Assembly (NCBI GenBank): GCA_902475025.1
Contig: CABRXX010000017.1
Span: 1 to 53,106 of the forward strand
Length of the DNA: 53,106 nt
Reading direction: 5' to 3'
Source of the DNA: Merdiplasma sp905207905
GTDB taxonomy: Bacteria > Bacillota > Clostridia > Lachnospirales > Lachnospiraceae
In this document: positions 24,200 to 32,416 of the stretch, one piece after another
Layout of the letters: the number at the start of each line of letters is the position of its first letter
How positions within the stretch are numbered: position 1 is the first letter of the stretch
Position numbers and translations under genes: made by a program
Notes under the pieces: generated by a model
Seen by the model: the letters and a program-made list of their open reading frames with translations, nothing else
Databases searched by the model: none
Told to the model about the DNA's origin: nothing

Positions 24200-24432
24200 A
24201 ATCAATATCCGTATACAAAGGGCAGTATGCTCTGAATATAAGACTGACATCCTTTTAAGGATGCAGGAGAGATCCCGAAAATGGGGCAAAGATTTCGTGT
24301 TTTTTCAGGAGAGAAAAGTTCCGGTACAGAAAGCATGAAAGAGAGACGCGCCTTATTTTGGGGATTTTTCTATTCATGAAATTCGTTATATTTTCCCGGT
24401 TCCTGGAATAAAAATAGTTATAAAACAACGGG

Positions 24433-24852
24433 ATGGTTGGATCTATGAGGCATCTGGGAAAATTATTTCCGGTACTGGGACTTTGCCTGCTGCTGACAGG
24501 ATGCGGGATTGGCGGGGAGACAAAGGGGACCGGAACAGAATTGGATTTTACGGTGGTGAAACCGGAGGAGATACCGGATGAACTGAAGAAGGTGATGGAA
24601 GAACACAAGGAGGAAGAAATTCAGATTGTATTTGAAGATAAAGGCAGTCTGTATGCAGTAAGGGGATACGGGAAGCAGGAAACCGGAGGATACAGTATCT
24701 CTGTGGATGAATGTCTGGAGGGAGAAAGTAAGATTTCTATTGCCACCACCCTCATCGGGCCTTCTCAGACAGAGGGACTTTCGAAAGATCCCTCTTTTCC
24801 GGTGATTGTGCTGAAAATGGAAAGCAGGGATAAGGAAGTGGAATTTCAGTGA
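24433..24852 (+). CDS. small lipoprotein with PrcB C-terminal-like domain
   Basis: A 139-residue predicted lipoprotein. The signal peptide ends in LLTGCG, a good lipobox, so Cys24 (counting from the first Met) should be lipidated. The last 60 residues (TGGYSISVDECLEGESK ... VIVLKMESRDKEVEF) resemble the PrcB C-terminal domain, a small beta-fold found in secreted Firmicutes proteins. Met5 (ATG 24445) is an equally likely start, giving a typical short basic n-region; neither start has a strong ribosome site. It stands alone between the teichoic gene and the spore-coat gene. Confidence 0.78.
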   Translation: MVGSMRHLGKLFPVLGLCLLLTGCGIGGETKGTGTELDFTVVKPEEIPDELKKVMEEHKEEEIQIVFEDKGSLYAVRGYGKQETGGYSISVDECLEGESKISIATTLIGPSQTEGLSKDPSFPVIVLKMESRDKEVEFQ

Positions 24853-24994
24853 TTCTAAGGAACTGCGAAGGAGCAGGCTTGGGCAAAAGGGGCAGCATCG
24901 CTGCATGGAGGTTTCGGGCAGCAGGCAGGAACAGAAGAGAAGGAGAGGGCACAAAAGCGGATCAGATCGTGTTAAATGGGAAAGGAGCCGGAAA

Positions 24995-26572
24995 ATGGAA
25001 GTTCTGAAAAAGAATATTCATATGTACCGTCAGGCAAAGCGGGCAGTGAGTCAGATTACGCTGGAGGAGGATTTTAATGTGCCGGATGCAAAGCCGGATG
25101 TGGAACAGATTATCCAGAGCAAGGCAAAAACAGTGATCGGAAATACCAGATCAGAGGCAGGACGCTTTTTGCTGAAGGGTCATGTGCAGGTCAGCGTTTT
25201 GTACATGGATGATACAGAAGGACGCCAGATACATAGGCTGGACACTCAGCTTCCCTTTGATGAATATATCAATATGGAAGGATTGGAACCGGGGGAGACG
25301 GTGTCCTTAAAGTGCGAGATCGAAGATCTGAATGTGGTGATGATCAATTCCCGAAAACTGAGTATGAGAGGCCTGCTTACCTTTACAGCTGTGACGGACG
25401 AAATCTATGATATGTCAGCGGCTGTGGAGGCAAAGAGTGAGATCCGGCTGTGCCAGAAAAAGAAGAGACTGGAATTTATGCAGCTGGAAGTGCAGAAGAA
25501 GGATATTATCCGAATCAAAAATGAGATTCTGCTGCCCTCCAACAAGCCGGATATTCAGGAGATCCTTTGGGAGAATGTACAGCTTCGCAGCTGCGAAATC
25601 CATGTTCAGGAAGGGAAACTGGCTGTGGAGGGAGAACTGTTTGTCTTTGTTTTGTATAACGGACAGGATGAAAATGGGACAAAGCAGTGGCTGGAGCATA
25701 CCCTGCCTTTGCGGGGGGAGGTGGAGGTATCGGGCTGTACGGATACCCTGGTGCCGGATGTGGGCGTGAATCTGGCTCAGATAGAACTTCAGGTAAACCA
25801 GGATATGGACGGGGAGGAACGGCTGATCCGCCTGGAGGGAACCCTGGATCTGGATATGAAGCTGTATGCCCTTGCGGAAATGGACATTCTGGACGATATC
25901 TTTTCTCCGGAGCGGGAGCTGGAGGTTTTTTCCAGGGAAGAGGTCTATGAAAATATGGTGATGCGCAATCAGTCCAGAGTCCGGGCGTCAGGACGGATTC
26001 GCGTGGAGGAAACCAAACCTAGAATCCTGCAGATCTGCAACAGCCAGGGAACGGTAAAGATTGATGAGGTGCAGATGACAGAAACGGGCATCCAGATTGA
26101 CGGTGCTGTTTTAGTGGAGATCTTGTATGTGTCAGCAGATGACACCATGCCCTTTGCAGTGATGGAGGGCAGCATTCCTTTCTCACATTCCGCAGATATC
26201 CCAGGTCTGGATGATAACTGCCGTTATACCTTAAACGCCGGGCTGGAGCAGCTGTCCACCACCATGGCGGACAGCGAGGAGATCGAAGTGAGGGCCTCTG
26301 TCGCCATGAATCTGTTTGTGGTGCGCCCCAACCGCCAGATGTGTATTGCAGACATCACAGAAAAGGAGCTGGATCTGGAAAAACTTACGAAACTTCCGGG
26401 GATTGTTGGCTATATTGTTCAGGATGGGGACTGTCTGTGGGAGATTGCCAGAACCTACTATACAACTCCTGAGCGGATCATGGAGCTAAATCATCTGGAA
26501 AAGCAGGAAGTGAAAAAAGGAGATCACCTGATCATTATGAAGGAGTTGGGTGGGATGAGCGTAAACCCCTGA
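24995..26572 (+). CDS. SipL-like spore coat morphogenesis protein (SPOCS domains plus LysM)
   Basis: A 525-residue protein with three DUF3794/SPOCS-type repeats (about 10-130, 160-280 and 325-440; recurring 'NVPD.KPD' and 'NKPDIQEIL' segments) and a C-terminal LysM at about 472-515 (VQDGDCLWEIARTYY ... KKGDHLIIM). This is the layout of SipL, which binds SpoIVA during coat assembly on the Clostridioides forespore. ATG 24995 has AAAGGAG 8 nt upstream; the frame extends 30 codons further without support. It marks the organism as a spore former or a descendant of one. A strong terminator follows at 26641. Confidence 0.88.
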   Translation: MEVLKKNIHMYRQAKRAVSQITLEEDFNVPDAKPDVEQIIQSKAKTVIGNTRSEAGRFLLKGHVQVSVLYMDDTEGRQIHRLDTQLPFDEYINMEGLEPGETVSLKCEIEDLNVVMINSRKLSMRGLLTFTAVTDEIYDMSAAVEAKSEIRLCQKKKRLEFMQLEVQKKDIIRIKNEILLPSNKPDIQEILWENVQLRSCEIHVQEGKLAVEGELFVFVLYNGQDENGTKQWLEHTLPLRGEVEVSGCTDTLVPDVGVNLAQIELQVNQDMDGEERLIRLEGTLDLDMKLYALAEMDILDDIFSPERELEVFSREEVYENMVMRNQSRVRASGRIRVEETKPRILQICNSQGTVKIDEVQMTETGIQIDGAVLVEILYVSADDTMPFAVMEGSIPFSHSADIPGLDDNCRYTLNAGLEQLSTTMADSEEIEVRASVAMNLFVVRPNRQMCIADITEKELDLEKLTKLPGIVGYIVQDGDCLWEIARTYYTTPERIMELNHLEKQEVKKGDHLIIMKELGGMSVNP

Positions 26573-26640
26573 TTTTCAGACATAGAAAAACCACCCCGGA
26601 ATTTTGCTGTGCCTTCTGTTAGACAGGGGGAGTCACAACG

Positions 26641-26685
26641 AAAACAAGCGATACCTGGACATGGGGCTGGGTATCGCTTGTTTTT
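26641..26685 (+). terminator. intrinsic terminator after the SipL-like gene
   Basis: AACAAGCGATACC pairs with GGTATCGCTTGTT (right arm from 26670), flanked by A and T runs. A perfect stem followed by TTTTTGTTGT. Confidence 0.9.
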
Positions 26686-26801
26686 GTTGTGCCACGTATT
26701 CTATAAATTTGTGCTGCTTCACGAATCCGGAGTTTGATCTGCTTATCAGACCTATCTGCATTTTAGCTCTGCCGGAGCTGTATGAGGGAGAAATTAGTGA
26801 A

Positions 26802-26830
26802 TTGAAATATAGTAGTTCTTGTGGTAAAAT
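26802..26830 (+). promoter_or_regulatory. promoter of the pyrE operon
   Basis: TTGAAA (26802-26807), 17-bp spacer, TAAAAT (26825-26830). It lies 100 bp before pyrE, just past the terminator of the preceding unit. Confidence 0.75.
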
Positions 26831-26932
26831 TAAAAAGAATTTGATCGTTCTTTTCCTGATTGAACCACAAGAGAGGGAAAAATAAGAAACCAGGGCATGA
26901 AAAGGTTCATAAATATGGAGGTTTTAGAAGAT

Positions 26933-27613
26933 ATGGAACAGTATAAACAGGAATTTATTGATTTTATGGTGGACAGCAAAGTGCTGAAATTCGGAGAGTT
27001 TACCCTGAAAAGCGGAAGAAAATCTCCCTTTTTTATGAATGCAGGAGGCTACGTGACAGGTTCTCAGCTAAAGAAGCTGGGAGAGTATTATGCCAGGGCT
27101 ATTCATGAGACCTACGGAGATGATTTTGACGTGCTGTTTGGTCCGGCTTACAAGGGAATTCCTCTGGCAGTGGTGACCGCTATGGCATACAGCGAGCTGT
27201 ACGGAAAGGAAGTGCGTTACTGTTCTGACCGAAAAGAGGAGAAGGATCACGGAGTCGACAAGGGCAGCTTCCTGGGAAGCAAGCTTCAGGACGGCGACCG
27301 GGTGATTATGATCGAGGATGTGACCACCTCCGGCAAGTCCATGGAGGAGACGGTTCCGAAGGTAAAGGCAGCGGCCGATGTGGAGATCAAGGGTCTGATG
27401 GTTTCCTTAAACCGTATGGAAGTGGGCAAGGGCGGAGAGAAGTGTGCCCTGGATGAGGTGAAAGAGCTGTACGGATTTGACACAGCGGCTATCGTCACTA
27501 TGGCAGAAGTGGTGGAGCATCTTTATAATCGCCCCTGTCATGGAGAAATAGTGATTGATGATACAATAAAAGCTGCTATTGACGCATACTATGAACAGTA
27601 CGGGGCCCGGTAA
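26933..27613 (+). CDS. pyrE: orotate phosphoribosyltransferase
   Basis: A 226-residue enzyme that converts orotate and PRPP to orotidine 5'-phosphate in pyrimidine synthesis. The N-terminal FTLKSGRKSPFFMNAGG carries the substrate-binding lysine and phosphate loop. YKGIPLA and the PRPP motif VIMIEDVTTSGKS (near 123-135) follow. I use ATG 26933 with GGAGG 11 nt upstream; two in-frame ATGs at 26897 and 26915 would add 12 or 6 residues outside the fold. No other pyr gene is nearby; instead three small membrane proteins follow closely, an unusual operon partner set. Confidence 0.93.
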   Translation: MEQYKQEFIDFMVDSKVLKFGEFTLKSGRKSPFFMNAGGYVTGSQLKKLGEYYARAIHETYGDDFDVLFGPAYKGIPLAVVTAMAYSELYGKEVRYCSDRKEEKDHGVDKGSFLGSKLQDGDRVIMIEDVTTSGKSMEETVPKVKAAADVEIKGLMVSLNRMEVGKGGEKCALDEVKELYGFDTAAIVTMAEVVEHLYNRPCHGEIVIDDTIKAAIDAYYEQYGAR

Positions 27614-27629
27614 GCAGGAGGATTTGTCT

Positions 27630-27788
27630 ATGAGTGAAAAGGAAAAAGTGTTTAAGACCATGAGCAGTGCAGGAGCCGCTGACCTGACACTGGGAGTGAT
27701 CGTCCTGGTGACAGGAATCGCTGCGGGAATTATGATGATCATCAATGGCGCCAGGCTGTTGAGAAGAAAACGCAGCCTGATGATCTGA
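27630..27788 (+). CDS. small single-pass membrane protein
   Basis: A 52-residue protein with AGGAGG 7-8 nt before ATG 27630. One hydrophobic helix (LGVIVLVTGIAAGIMMI) is followed by a basic tail (RLLRRKRS), giving an N-outside or hairpin-free topology with the basic end in the cytoplasm. Its TGA overlaps the next ATG by one base (TGATG), so it is coupled to the VanZ gene. I do not recognise a family. Confidence 0.75.
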   Translation: MSEKEKVFKTMSSAGAADLTLGVIVLVTGIAAGIMMIINGARLLRRKRSLMI

Positions 27789-28249
27789 TGAAAAAAACGA
27801 CAGCCAGATGGATTCGGGCCATAGGAGGACTGCTATTTTTTATTTATCTGCTGCTGCTGATCTATGCGCTGTTTTTTTCCGAGAGTTATGGAAGAACCGG
27901 CGGGATGGAGGGATACCATTACAATCTGGTACCTTTTCGGGAGATACGGCGGTATCTTCAATACCCTCAAGTGCTGGGAACCTATGCGGTGGTGACGAAT
28001 CTGGTGGGAAACATTGTGGGTTTTCTGCCCTTTGGAGCCATTCTCCCGGTATTGAAGCGAAACATGCGCAGCTTCTGGAAAATACTGTTGCTGGGTTTTG
28101 AATTCAGCGCCATGATTGAGGTGACCCAGCTGATCACCAAGGTGGGCAGCTTCGATGTGGATGATATGATCCTCAACACTATGGGCGGTGTGTTGGGGTA
28201 TTGGATTTTCAGTATCTGCAACCGCCTGAGGAGAAAGTACTATGGTTAA
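27788..28249 (+). CDS. VanZ-family membrane protein
   Basis: A 153-residue protein with about four membrane helices. The conserved VanZ features are NLVPFREI early, VVTNLVGNIVGFLPFGAILP, and a late EVTQLITKVGSFDVDDMILNT segment (given in two parts: EVTQLITKVGSF and DVDDMILNT). VanZ was named for low-level teicoplanin resistance, but most family members have no proven role. It starts on the last base of the preceding stop codon and overlaps the next gene by 8 nt, so the three small membrane proteins are translationally linked. Confidence 0.88.
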   Translation: MKKTTARWIRAIGGLLFFIYLLLLIYALFFSESYGRTGGMEGYHYNLVPFREIRRYLQYPQVLGTYAVVTNLVGNIVGFLPFGAILPVLKRNMRSFWKILLLGFEFSAMIEVTQLITKVGSFDVDDMILNTMGGVLGYWIFSICNRLRRKYYG

Positions 28250-28571
28250 AAAAAGACACAGTTATACTTACACCTATGAGGAGACCAGACATTCCGTGCG
28301 GGGGATTCTCTCCACCATTTTGGGAGGCGTTTCCTTTCTGATCTTTGTGATTCTGGTGGGCATCAGTGCGGTGCTGGCAGGCGGGGGAGGAGCATGGCTT
28401 GGCTCCTTCGGCTTCACAGCTTTTGTGATCGCCTTTGGCGGTATGGTGTATGGATTAAAAAGTTTTCGGGATCAGTGCAAGTCCTATATTTTTTGTAAGA
28501 TTGGCACACTGCTCAGCGGTTTTATGGTGGCAGTATGGTTTCTCACGTTCTGCAGCGGACTGGCATCCTAA
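28242..28571 (+). CDS. small polytopic membrane protein of unknown function
   Basis: A 109-residue protein with a basic, Tyr-rich start (KKRHSYTYTYEETRHS) and three hydrophobic helices (about 20-42, 46-66 and 82-104). The ATG is within the end of the VanZ gene, preceded by GAGGAGAAAG. I recall similar proteins as uncharacterised Lachnospiraceae families but cannot assign a function. Confidence 0.75.
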   Translation: MVKKRHSYTYTYEETRHSVRGILSTILGGVSFLIFVILVGISAVLAGGGGAWLGSFGFTAFVIAFGGMVYGLKSFRDQCKSYIFCKIGTLLSGFMVAVWFLTFCSGLAS

Positions 28572-28630
28572 AAGAGAAGAAAGACAAATCGGCTCTGTGG
28601 TAAAGGACGGATAAGGGAACGGCCGGAATG

Positions 28631-28674
28631 GCAGAAAAGGCAGACAGGTCGGGCAGAAAAGGCAGACAGGTCGG
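28631..28674. repeat. two-copy 22-bp tandem repeat
   Basis: GCAGAAAAGGCAGACAGGTC recurs at 22-bp spacing (28631 and 28653) in the 177-bp gap before the HD-domain gene. A looser third copy (CAGACAAATCAGG) follows. No gene is seen in the gap. Confidence 0.7.
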
Positions 28675-28748
28675 GAAAATCAGACAAATCAGGAGGCCAT
28701 GAAAAAACGGCATGGCAGAACAGCACAGAAGAAAAGAGGAGGGAGCTT

Positions 28749-29342
28749 ATGGAAAAACGGCTGGAGCAGCAGATGGAATTTCTGCTGGAGGTGGATAAAT
28801 TAAAGCAGATTACCAGGCAAAGCTATATCACCGGAGGCAGCAGGAAAGAGACGGATACAGATCATTCCTGGCATCTGGCGCTGATGTGTGCCCTTCTTTC
28901 TGAATATGCCAATGAGAAGATTGATGTGCAAAAGACCATGGTTATGGTTTTGATCCATGATATTGTGGAGATTGACGCAGGGGATACCTACGCCTACGAT
29001 GCGGCGGGAAATTCAGATAAGCGGCAGCGGGAGGAGCGGGCTGCTGACCGGATTTTTAATCTGCTGCCTCAGGATCAGGCACAGTATTTAAGAGCGCTGT
29101 GGGAGGAGTTTGAGGCTCAGGAGACCCCGGAGGCCAAATTTGCCAACAGTTTGGATAAGATACAGCCTGTGATGCTCAATGACGCCACCGGAGGTATTTC
29201 CTGGAGGGAGCATCAGGTGAAGAAATCCCAGGTTATGGGAAGAAATGTAAGGACTCATGAGGGCTCGGAAACTCTTTGGGAGTACAGCAGGGGGCTGATT
29301 GAGCGGAACGCAGGTAAAAATCTGCAGGATGACGAAGCATAA
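28749..29342 (+). CDS. HD-domain hydrolase, YfbR/HDDC2-like 5'-deoxynucleotidase type
   Basis: A 197-residue HD protein. Metal ligands appear as His39 (TDTDHSWH), His70-Asp71 (LIHDIVEIDAGD) and a later Asp in NSLDKIQPVM, with the E...GD region typical of the YfbR/HDDC2 clan, which dephosphorylates deoxynucleoside monophosphates. GAGGAGGGAG lies about 6 nt before the ATG. It stands between the VanZ cluster and the M29 gene. Function beyond metal-dependent phosphohydrolase is inferred. Confidence 0.85.
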   Translation: MEKRLEQQMEFLLEVDKLKQITRQSYITGGSRKETDTDHSWHLALMCALLSEYANEKIDVQKTMVMVLIHDIVEIDAGDTYAYDAAGNSDKRQREERAADRIFNLLPQDQAQYLRALWEEFEAQETPEAKFANSLDKIQPVMLNDATGGISWREHQVKKSQVMGRNVRTHEGSETLWEYSRGLIERNAGKNLQDDEA

Positions 29343-29449
29343 GGATGAAATATAAGGAGGATGCCCTATAAGGCGGAGCGTTTTGAATATCCCTGTTCTG
29401 GAGTTCAGCCTCTTGGCTTGGAGCAGCCTCCTTTCTATATTTCTATATA

Positions 29450-29480
29450 TTGGTAACCGTTCAGTCGTAACCGACTGGAT
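29450..29480. other. hairpin in the leader of the M29 gene
   Basis: CAGTCG (29462-29467), TAAC loop, CGACTG (29472-29477). Upstream, AAGGAGG near 29355 and CCTCCTT near 29430 could form a longer-range stem. The 204-bp gap (29343-29546) holds no gene that I can support. Confidence 0.4.
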
Positions 29481-29546
29481 TAGCTGTTACACAGATTGGA
29501 GCAACACGGACAGCAATCAAATTTTAGAAAACAAGGAGTGACTGCT

Positions 29547-31640
29547 ATGAATTATGATACAGAGGAAACACTGCTCTGCCGCTATGAGCTGGCCATGGAG
29601 CGGATACATGCAATCTTGCAGGAGCGGACGGTAGCTTTGCCCTATGACGCATATTTTCAGAGAACAGCCAGGTTTCTTACACAGATCGGGCAGCTGAAAG
29701 GAGAGCTGGAGGGACAGGCCAGGGAAGAATATTCTCTGGAGCAGTGGAAAGAGAAAAATCATCTTTTATATGAAGACATTCTCCCGGAGCATTATTCTGT
29801 CAGCTTCGGAAATCCGGAGTACGCCCAGGAAATTTTAGGGGAAACCCATGGAAAGATTTTAAGCTTTCTCTATGCGGAGCTTCGGGGGCTGATCTGCTTT
29901 GCTTTTGAAGCCTGGGGGCCCTGGGCGCAGCCGGGACAGGAGATGGCGGCGCTGGAGGCCATTGTGGTTCATCTGGAGCTTTTTCTTGAAGTGTACAATC
30001 GGTTTGAGCAGGAGCCGCTGCCAGAATACCGGGAGATTCAGCAGATGATCTACTGGTTTGTCAGCGATTACAGCGATGTGTTCCTCACAGAGCGGATTCG
30101 CCAGAATGTGGATCCGGCCAGAGATTTTGCGGCGCGGATCATTCTTGATTCGGATTTGACGGATCTTCGGTATCTGTATCATTATGGAGAGTATGTGACA
30201 GATAATGAGCTGGAGACAGCCAGATTCTTAAATTCTCTGAGTCAGGAAGAAATCCAGGCGATGGCGGATACGTATACGGAAGGATACCGGATTGGCTTTG
30301 TGCGGGCCGGAAAGGATCTTTCCAAAAAGCTCACAGTAAACATCCGGTACAACCTGGGATTTGAACGCATGGTGCGGGCAGCTATTGGCAATTTTGAGAA
30401 GATGGGTCTGAAGCCGGTGATTTTCCGGTATGCCCTCTCCACAGTGAATAAGCGCCAGGGAATGCGTATCGGGTATACGGGAGCTGTGGCGAATCCGCAG
30501 TTTGATTTTGACCACCGGGAGGACTGCGCTCTCTATCTGGACAAAAAGTTTGTAGAGCGCCGTCTGGGAGTTATGAGGAATGCTTACGAGACTTTTAAAA
30601 CCTTGGCCAATGGACATGCGGGTCCGGCGGTGGTGGAGGTGTTCGGTCAGACACCCTTTACGCCAAAGGCCAAATCTCAGGCCTGCCAGCTGACAGAGAA
30701 ACAGCAGCAGCTGATGGTCTATATGAATAATGAAACCGCCCAGCTGACCAACCAATATATTATCGGAGAGGAGCGCAGTTTTACGATTATCGCATTTCCG
30801 GTGCCGGAGATCGGAGGGCAGTTTGAGGAGATCTTCCGGGAGACAGTGAAGATCAATACTCTGGATATGGCTTTGTATGAAAAAATCCAGCAGACGATCA
30901 TTGATACCCTGGATCAGGGAAACCGGGTGCATATTAAAGGACGGGGAGAAAACCGGACGGATTTGGTGGTGGCCCTTCACACCCTGGAGAATTCGGAGAA
31001 AGAGACCAACTTTGAAAACTGTGTGGCGGATGTGAATATTCCGGTGGGAGAGGTTTTTACCTCCCCGAAGCTTGCCGGAACCAATGGGATTCTGCATGTG
31101 ACAAAGGTATTTTTGCAGGAGCTGGAGTATCATAATCTGTGCCTTACCTTTCAGGATGGCATGATTACAGAATATGACTGCACCAATTTTGCATCCCGGG
31201 AGGAGAATCAGGCTTTTCTTCGCAGCAATCTTTTATATCATCACGACACGCTTCCCCTGGGAGAGTTTGCCATCGGAACCAATACCACAGCTTATGCCAT
31301 GGCGGAAAGGTATGGGATTCAGGCGTTGCTTCCCATCCTGATTGCAGAGAAGATGGGCCCCCATTTTGCAGTGGGAGATACCTGCTACAGCTGGAATGAG
31401 GATCTTCCGGTGTACAACCCCAACGGAAAGGAGATCATTGCCAGGGACAATGAGGTGTCTTTGTTAAGAAAAGAGAATCCGGCAAAGGCGTATATGGGAT
31501 GCCATACAGACATCACGATTCCCTACAGGGAGTTGGGACTTCTGGAGGTTTTGGGGGATCAGGGATTTCGCAGAGAGATTATCCGGGATGGAAGGTTTGT
31601 GCTGGAGGGAACGGAAGCGCTGAATCAGCCGCTGGAATAA
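29547..31640 (+). CDS. M29-family aminopeptidase with long N-terminal extension
   Basis: A 697-residue protein against about 410 for ordinary M29 (AmpS/PepS-like) aminopeptidases. The C-terminal part from about residue 250 is M29-like: GEVFTSPK (Glu near 501), GEFAIGTN (near 571), a PHFAVGDTCYSW segment with the ligand His near 604, and CHTDITIPY (near 651) with His and Asp ligands. Residues 1-240 are an acidic, aromatic-rich, mostly helical domain I do not recognise. ATG 29547 follows AAGGAG by 8 nt. Cytoplasmic (no signal peptide); it would trim peptides. The extension could be a substrate-gating or oligomerisation domain. Confidence 0.83.
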   Translation: MNYDTEETLLCRYELAMERIHAILQERTVALPYDAYFQRTARFLTQIGQLKGELEGQAREEYSLEQWKEKNHLLYEDILPEHYSVSFGNPEYAQEILGETHGKILSFLYAELRGLICFAFEAWGPWAQPGQEMAALEAIVVHLELFLEVYNRFEQEPLPEYREIQQMIYWFVSDYSDVFLTERIRQNVDPARDFAARIILDSDLTDLRYLYHYGEYVTDNELETARFLNSLSQEEIQAMADTYTEGYRIGFVRAGKDLSKKLTVNIRYNLGFERMVRAAIGNFEKMGLKPVIFRYALSTVNKRQGMRIGYTGAVANPQFDFDHREDCALYLDKKFVERRLGVMRNAYETFKTLANGHAGPAVVEVFGQTPFTPKAKSQACQLTEKQQQLMVYMNNETAQLTNQYIIGEERSFTIIAFPVPEIGGQFEEIFRETVKINTLDMALYEKIQQTIIDTLDQGNRVHIKGRGENRTDLVVALHTLENSEKETNFENCVADVNIPVGEVFTSPKLAGTNGILHVTKVFLQELEYHNLCLTFQDGMITEYDCTNFASREENQAFLRSNLLYHHDTLPLGEFAIGTNTTAYAMAERYGIQALLPILIAEKMGPHFAVGDTCYSWNEDLPVYNPNGKEIIARDNEVSLLRKENPAKAYMGCHTDITIPYRELGLLEVLGDQGFRREIIRDGRFVLEGTEALNQPLE

Positions 31641-31669
31641 GTAAAATGCCGGGGAAATCATCAATCATC

Positions 31670-31748
31670 TTGACAAGCTCTGACAGAGTTAGTAGAATTA
31701 AAATTTGATAAAGGGACTGCCTCAGGTTTCTAAAAACTGTGAAACCTG
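31670..31748 (+). promoter_or_regulatory. promoter and leader hairpin of the purine operon
   Basis: TTGACA (31670-31675), 17-bp spacer, TAGAAT (31693-31698), with transcription from about 31705. The roughly 100-nt leader has a perfect hairpin CAGGTTTC (31723-31730) / GAAACCTG (31741-31748). I do not find the conserved core of a purine riboswitch, nor a clear PurR box. Confidence 0.7.
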
Positions 31749-31807
31749 GGACAGGATCGGAAAACCGAAAAATACCATTTTCAGGGGATAGGATAAGGAG
31801 AAAGCGA

Positions 31808-32314
31808 ATGGCAAAGGTTGGAATTGTGATGGGCAGTGATTCAGATATGCCCGTAATGAGCAAGGCAGCAGATATGCTGGAAAAATTCGGAATTGATTAT
31901 GAAATGACCATTATTTCCGCACACCGGGAACCGGATGTGTTTTTTGAGTATGCAAAAAGTGCGGAGGAAAAAGGCTTTAAAGTAATTATTGCAGGAGCGG
32001 GAATGGCAGCTCATCTGCCGGGTATGTGCGCGGCGATCTTCCCCATGCCGGTGATCGGGATTCCCATGCACACCACCTCTCTGGGAGGACGGGATTCTCT
32101 GTATTCCATTGTACAGATGCCCTCAGGGATACCGGTGGCTACGGTAGCGATCAATGGAGGAGCTAATGCAGGAATCCTGGCAGCCAAGATTTTGGCTACT
32201 TCCGATCCGGAACTGCTCCAGAGATTGAAAGATTATTCCAGGGAGCTGAAGGAGCAGGTAGTTGCTAAGGATGCAAAGCTTCAGGAAGTGGGCTATAAAA
32301 ATTATTCTAAATGA
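31808..32314 (+). CDS. purE: N5-carboxyaminoimidazole ribonucleotide mutase / AIR carboxylase
   Basis: A 168-residue PurE. The N-terminal GIVMGSDSDMPVM binds the ribonucleotide phosphate; SAHREPD and GAGMAAHLPGM are active-site segments with the catalytic His; GGANAGILAAKIL is near the C terminus. ATG 31808 has AAGGAG 7-8 nt upstream. No purK lies in this operon, so the protein may act on N5-CAIR made by a PurK encoded elsewhere or carboxylate AIR directly; the sequence alone does not settle the class for me. Confidence 0.94.
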   Translation: MAKVGIVMGSDSDMPVMSKAADMLEKFGIDYEMTIISAHREPDVFFEYAKSAEEKGFKVIIAGAGMAAHLPGMCAAIFPMPVIGIPMHTTSLGGRDSLYSIVQMPSGIPVATVAINGGANAGILAAKILATSDPELLQRLKDYSRELKEQVVAKDAKLQEVGYKNYSK

Positions 32315-32416
32315 TCAATTAAGAAGTAAAGGACCGTCATTTAGCAATTCCGGTGTCCGGGATTTATTGTGGACAGAAAAACTGTGAAAAGACCCCATAC
32401 ATATAAGGAGGAAACT

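Noticed and set aside
26604..26885. 93-codon frame before pyrE
   Set aside because: It runs through the strong terminator at 26641-26685 and through the pyrE promoter, and has no ribosome site.
31640..31807. purine riboswitch before purE
   Set aside because: The leader has one short hairpin but not the three-way junction core with its conserved loops.
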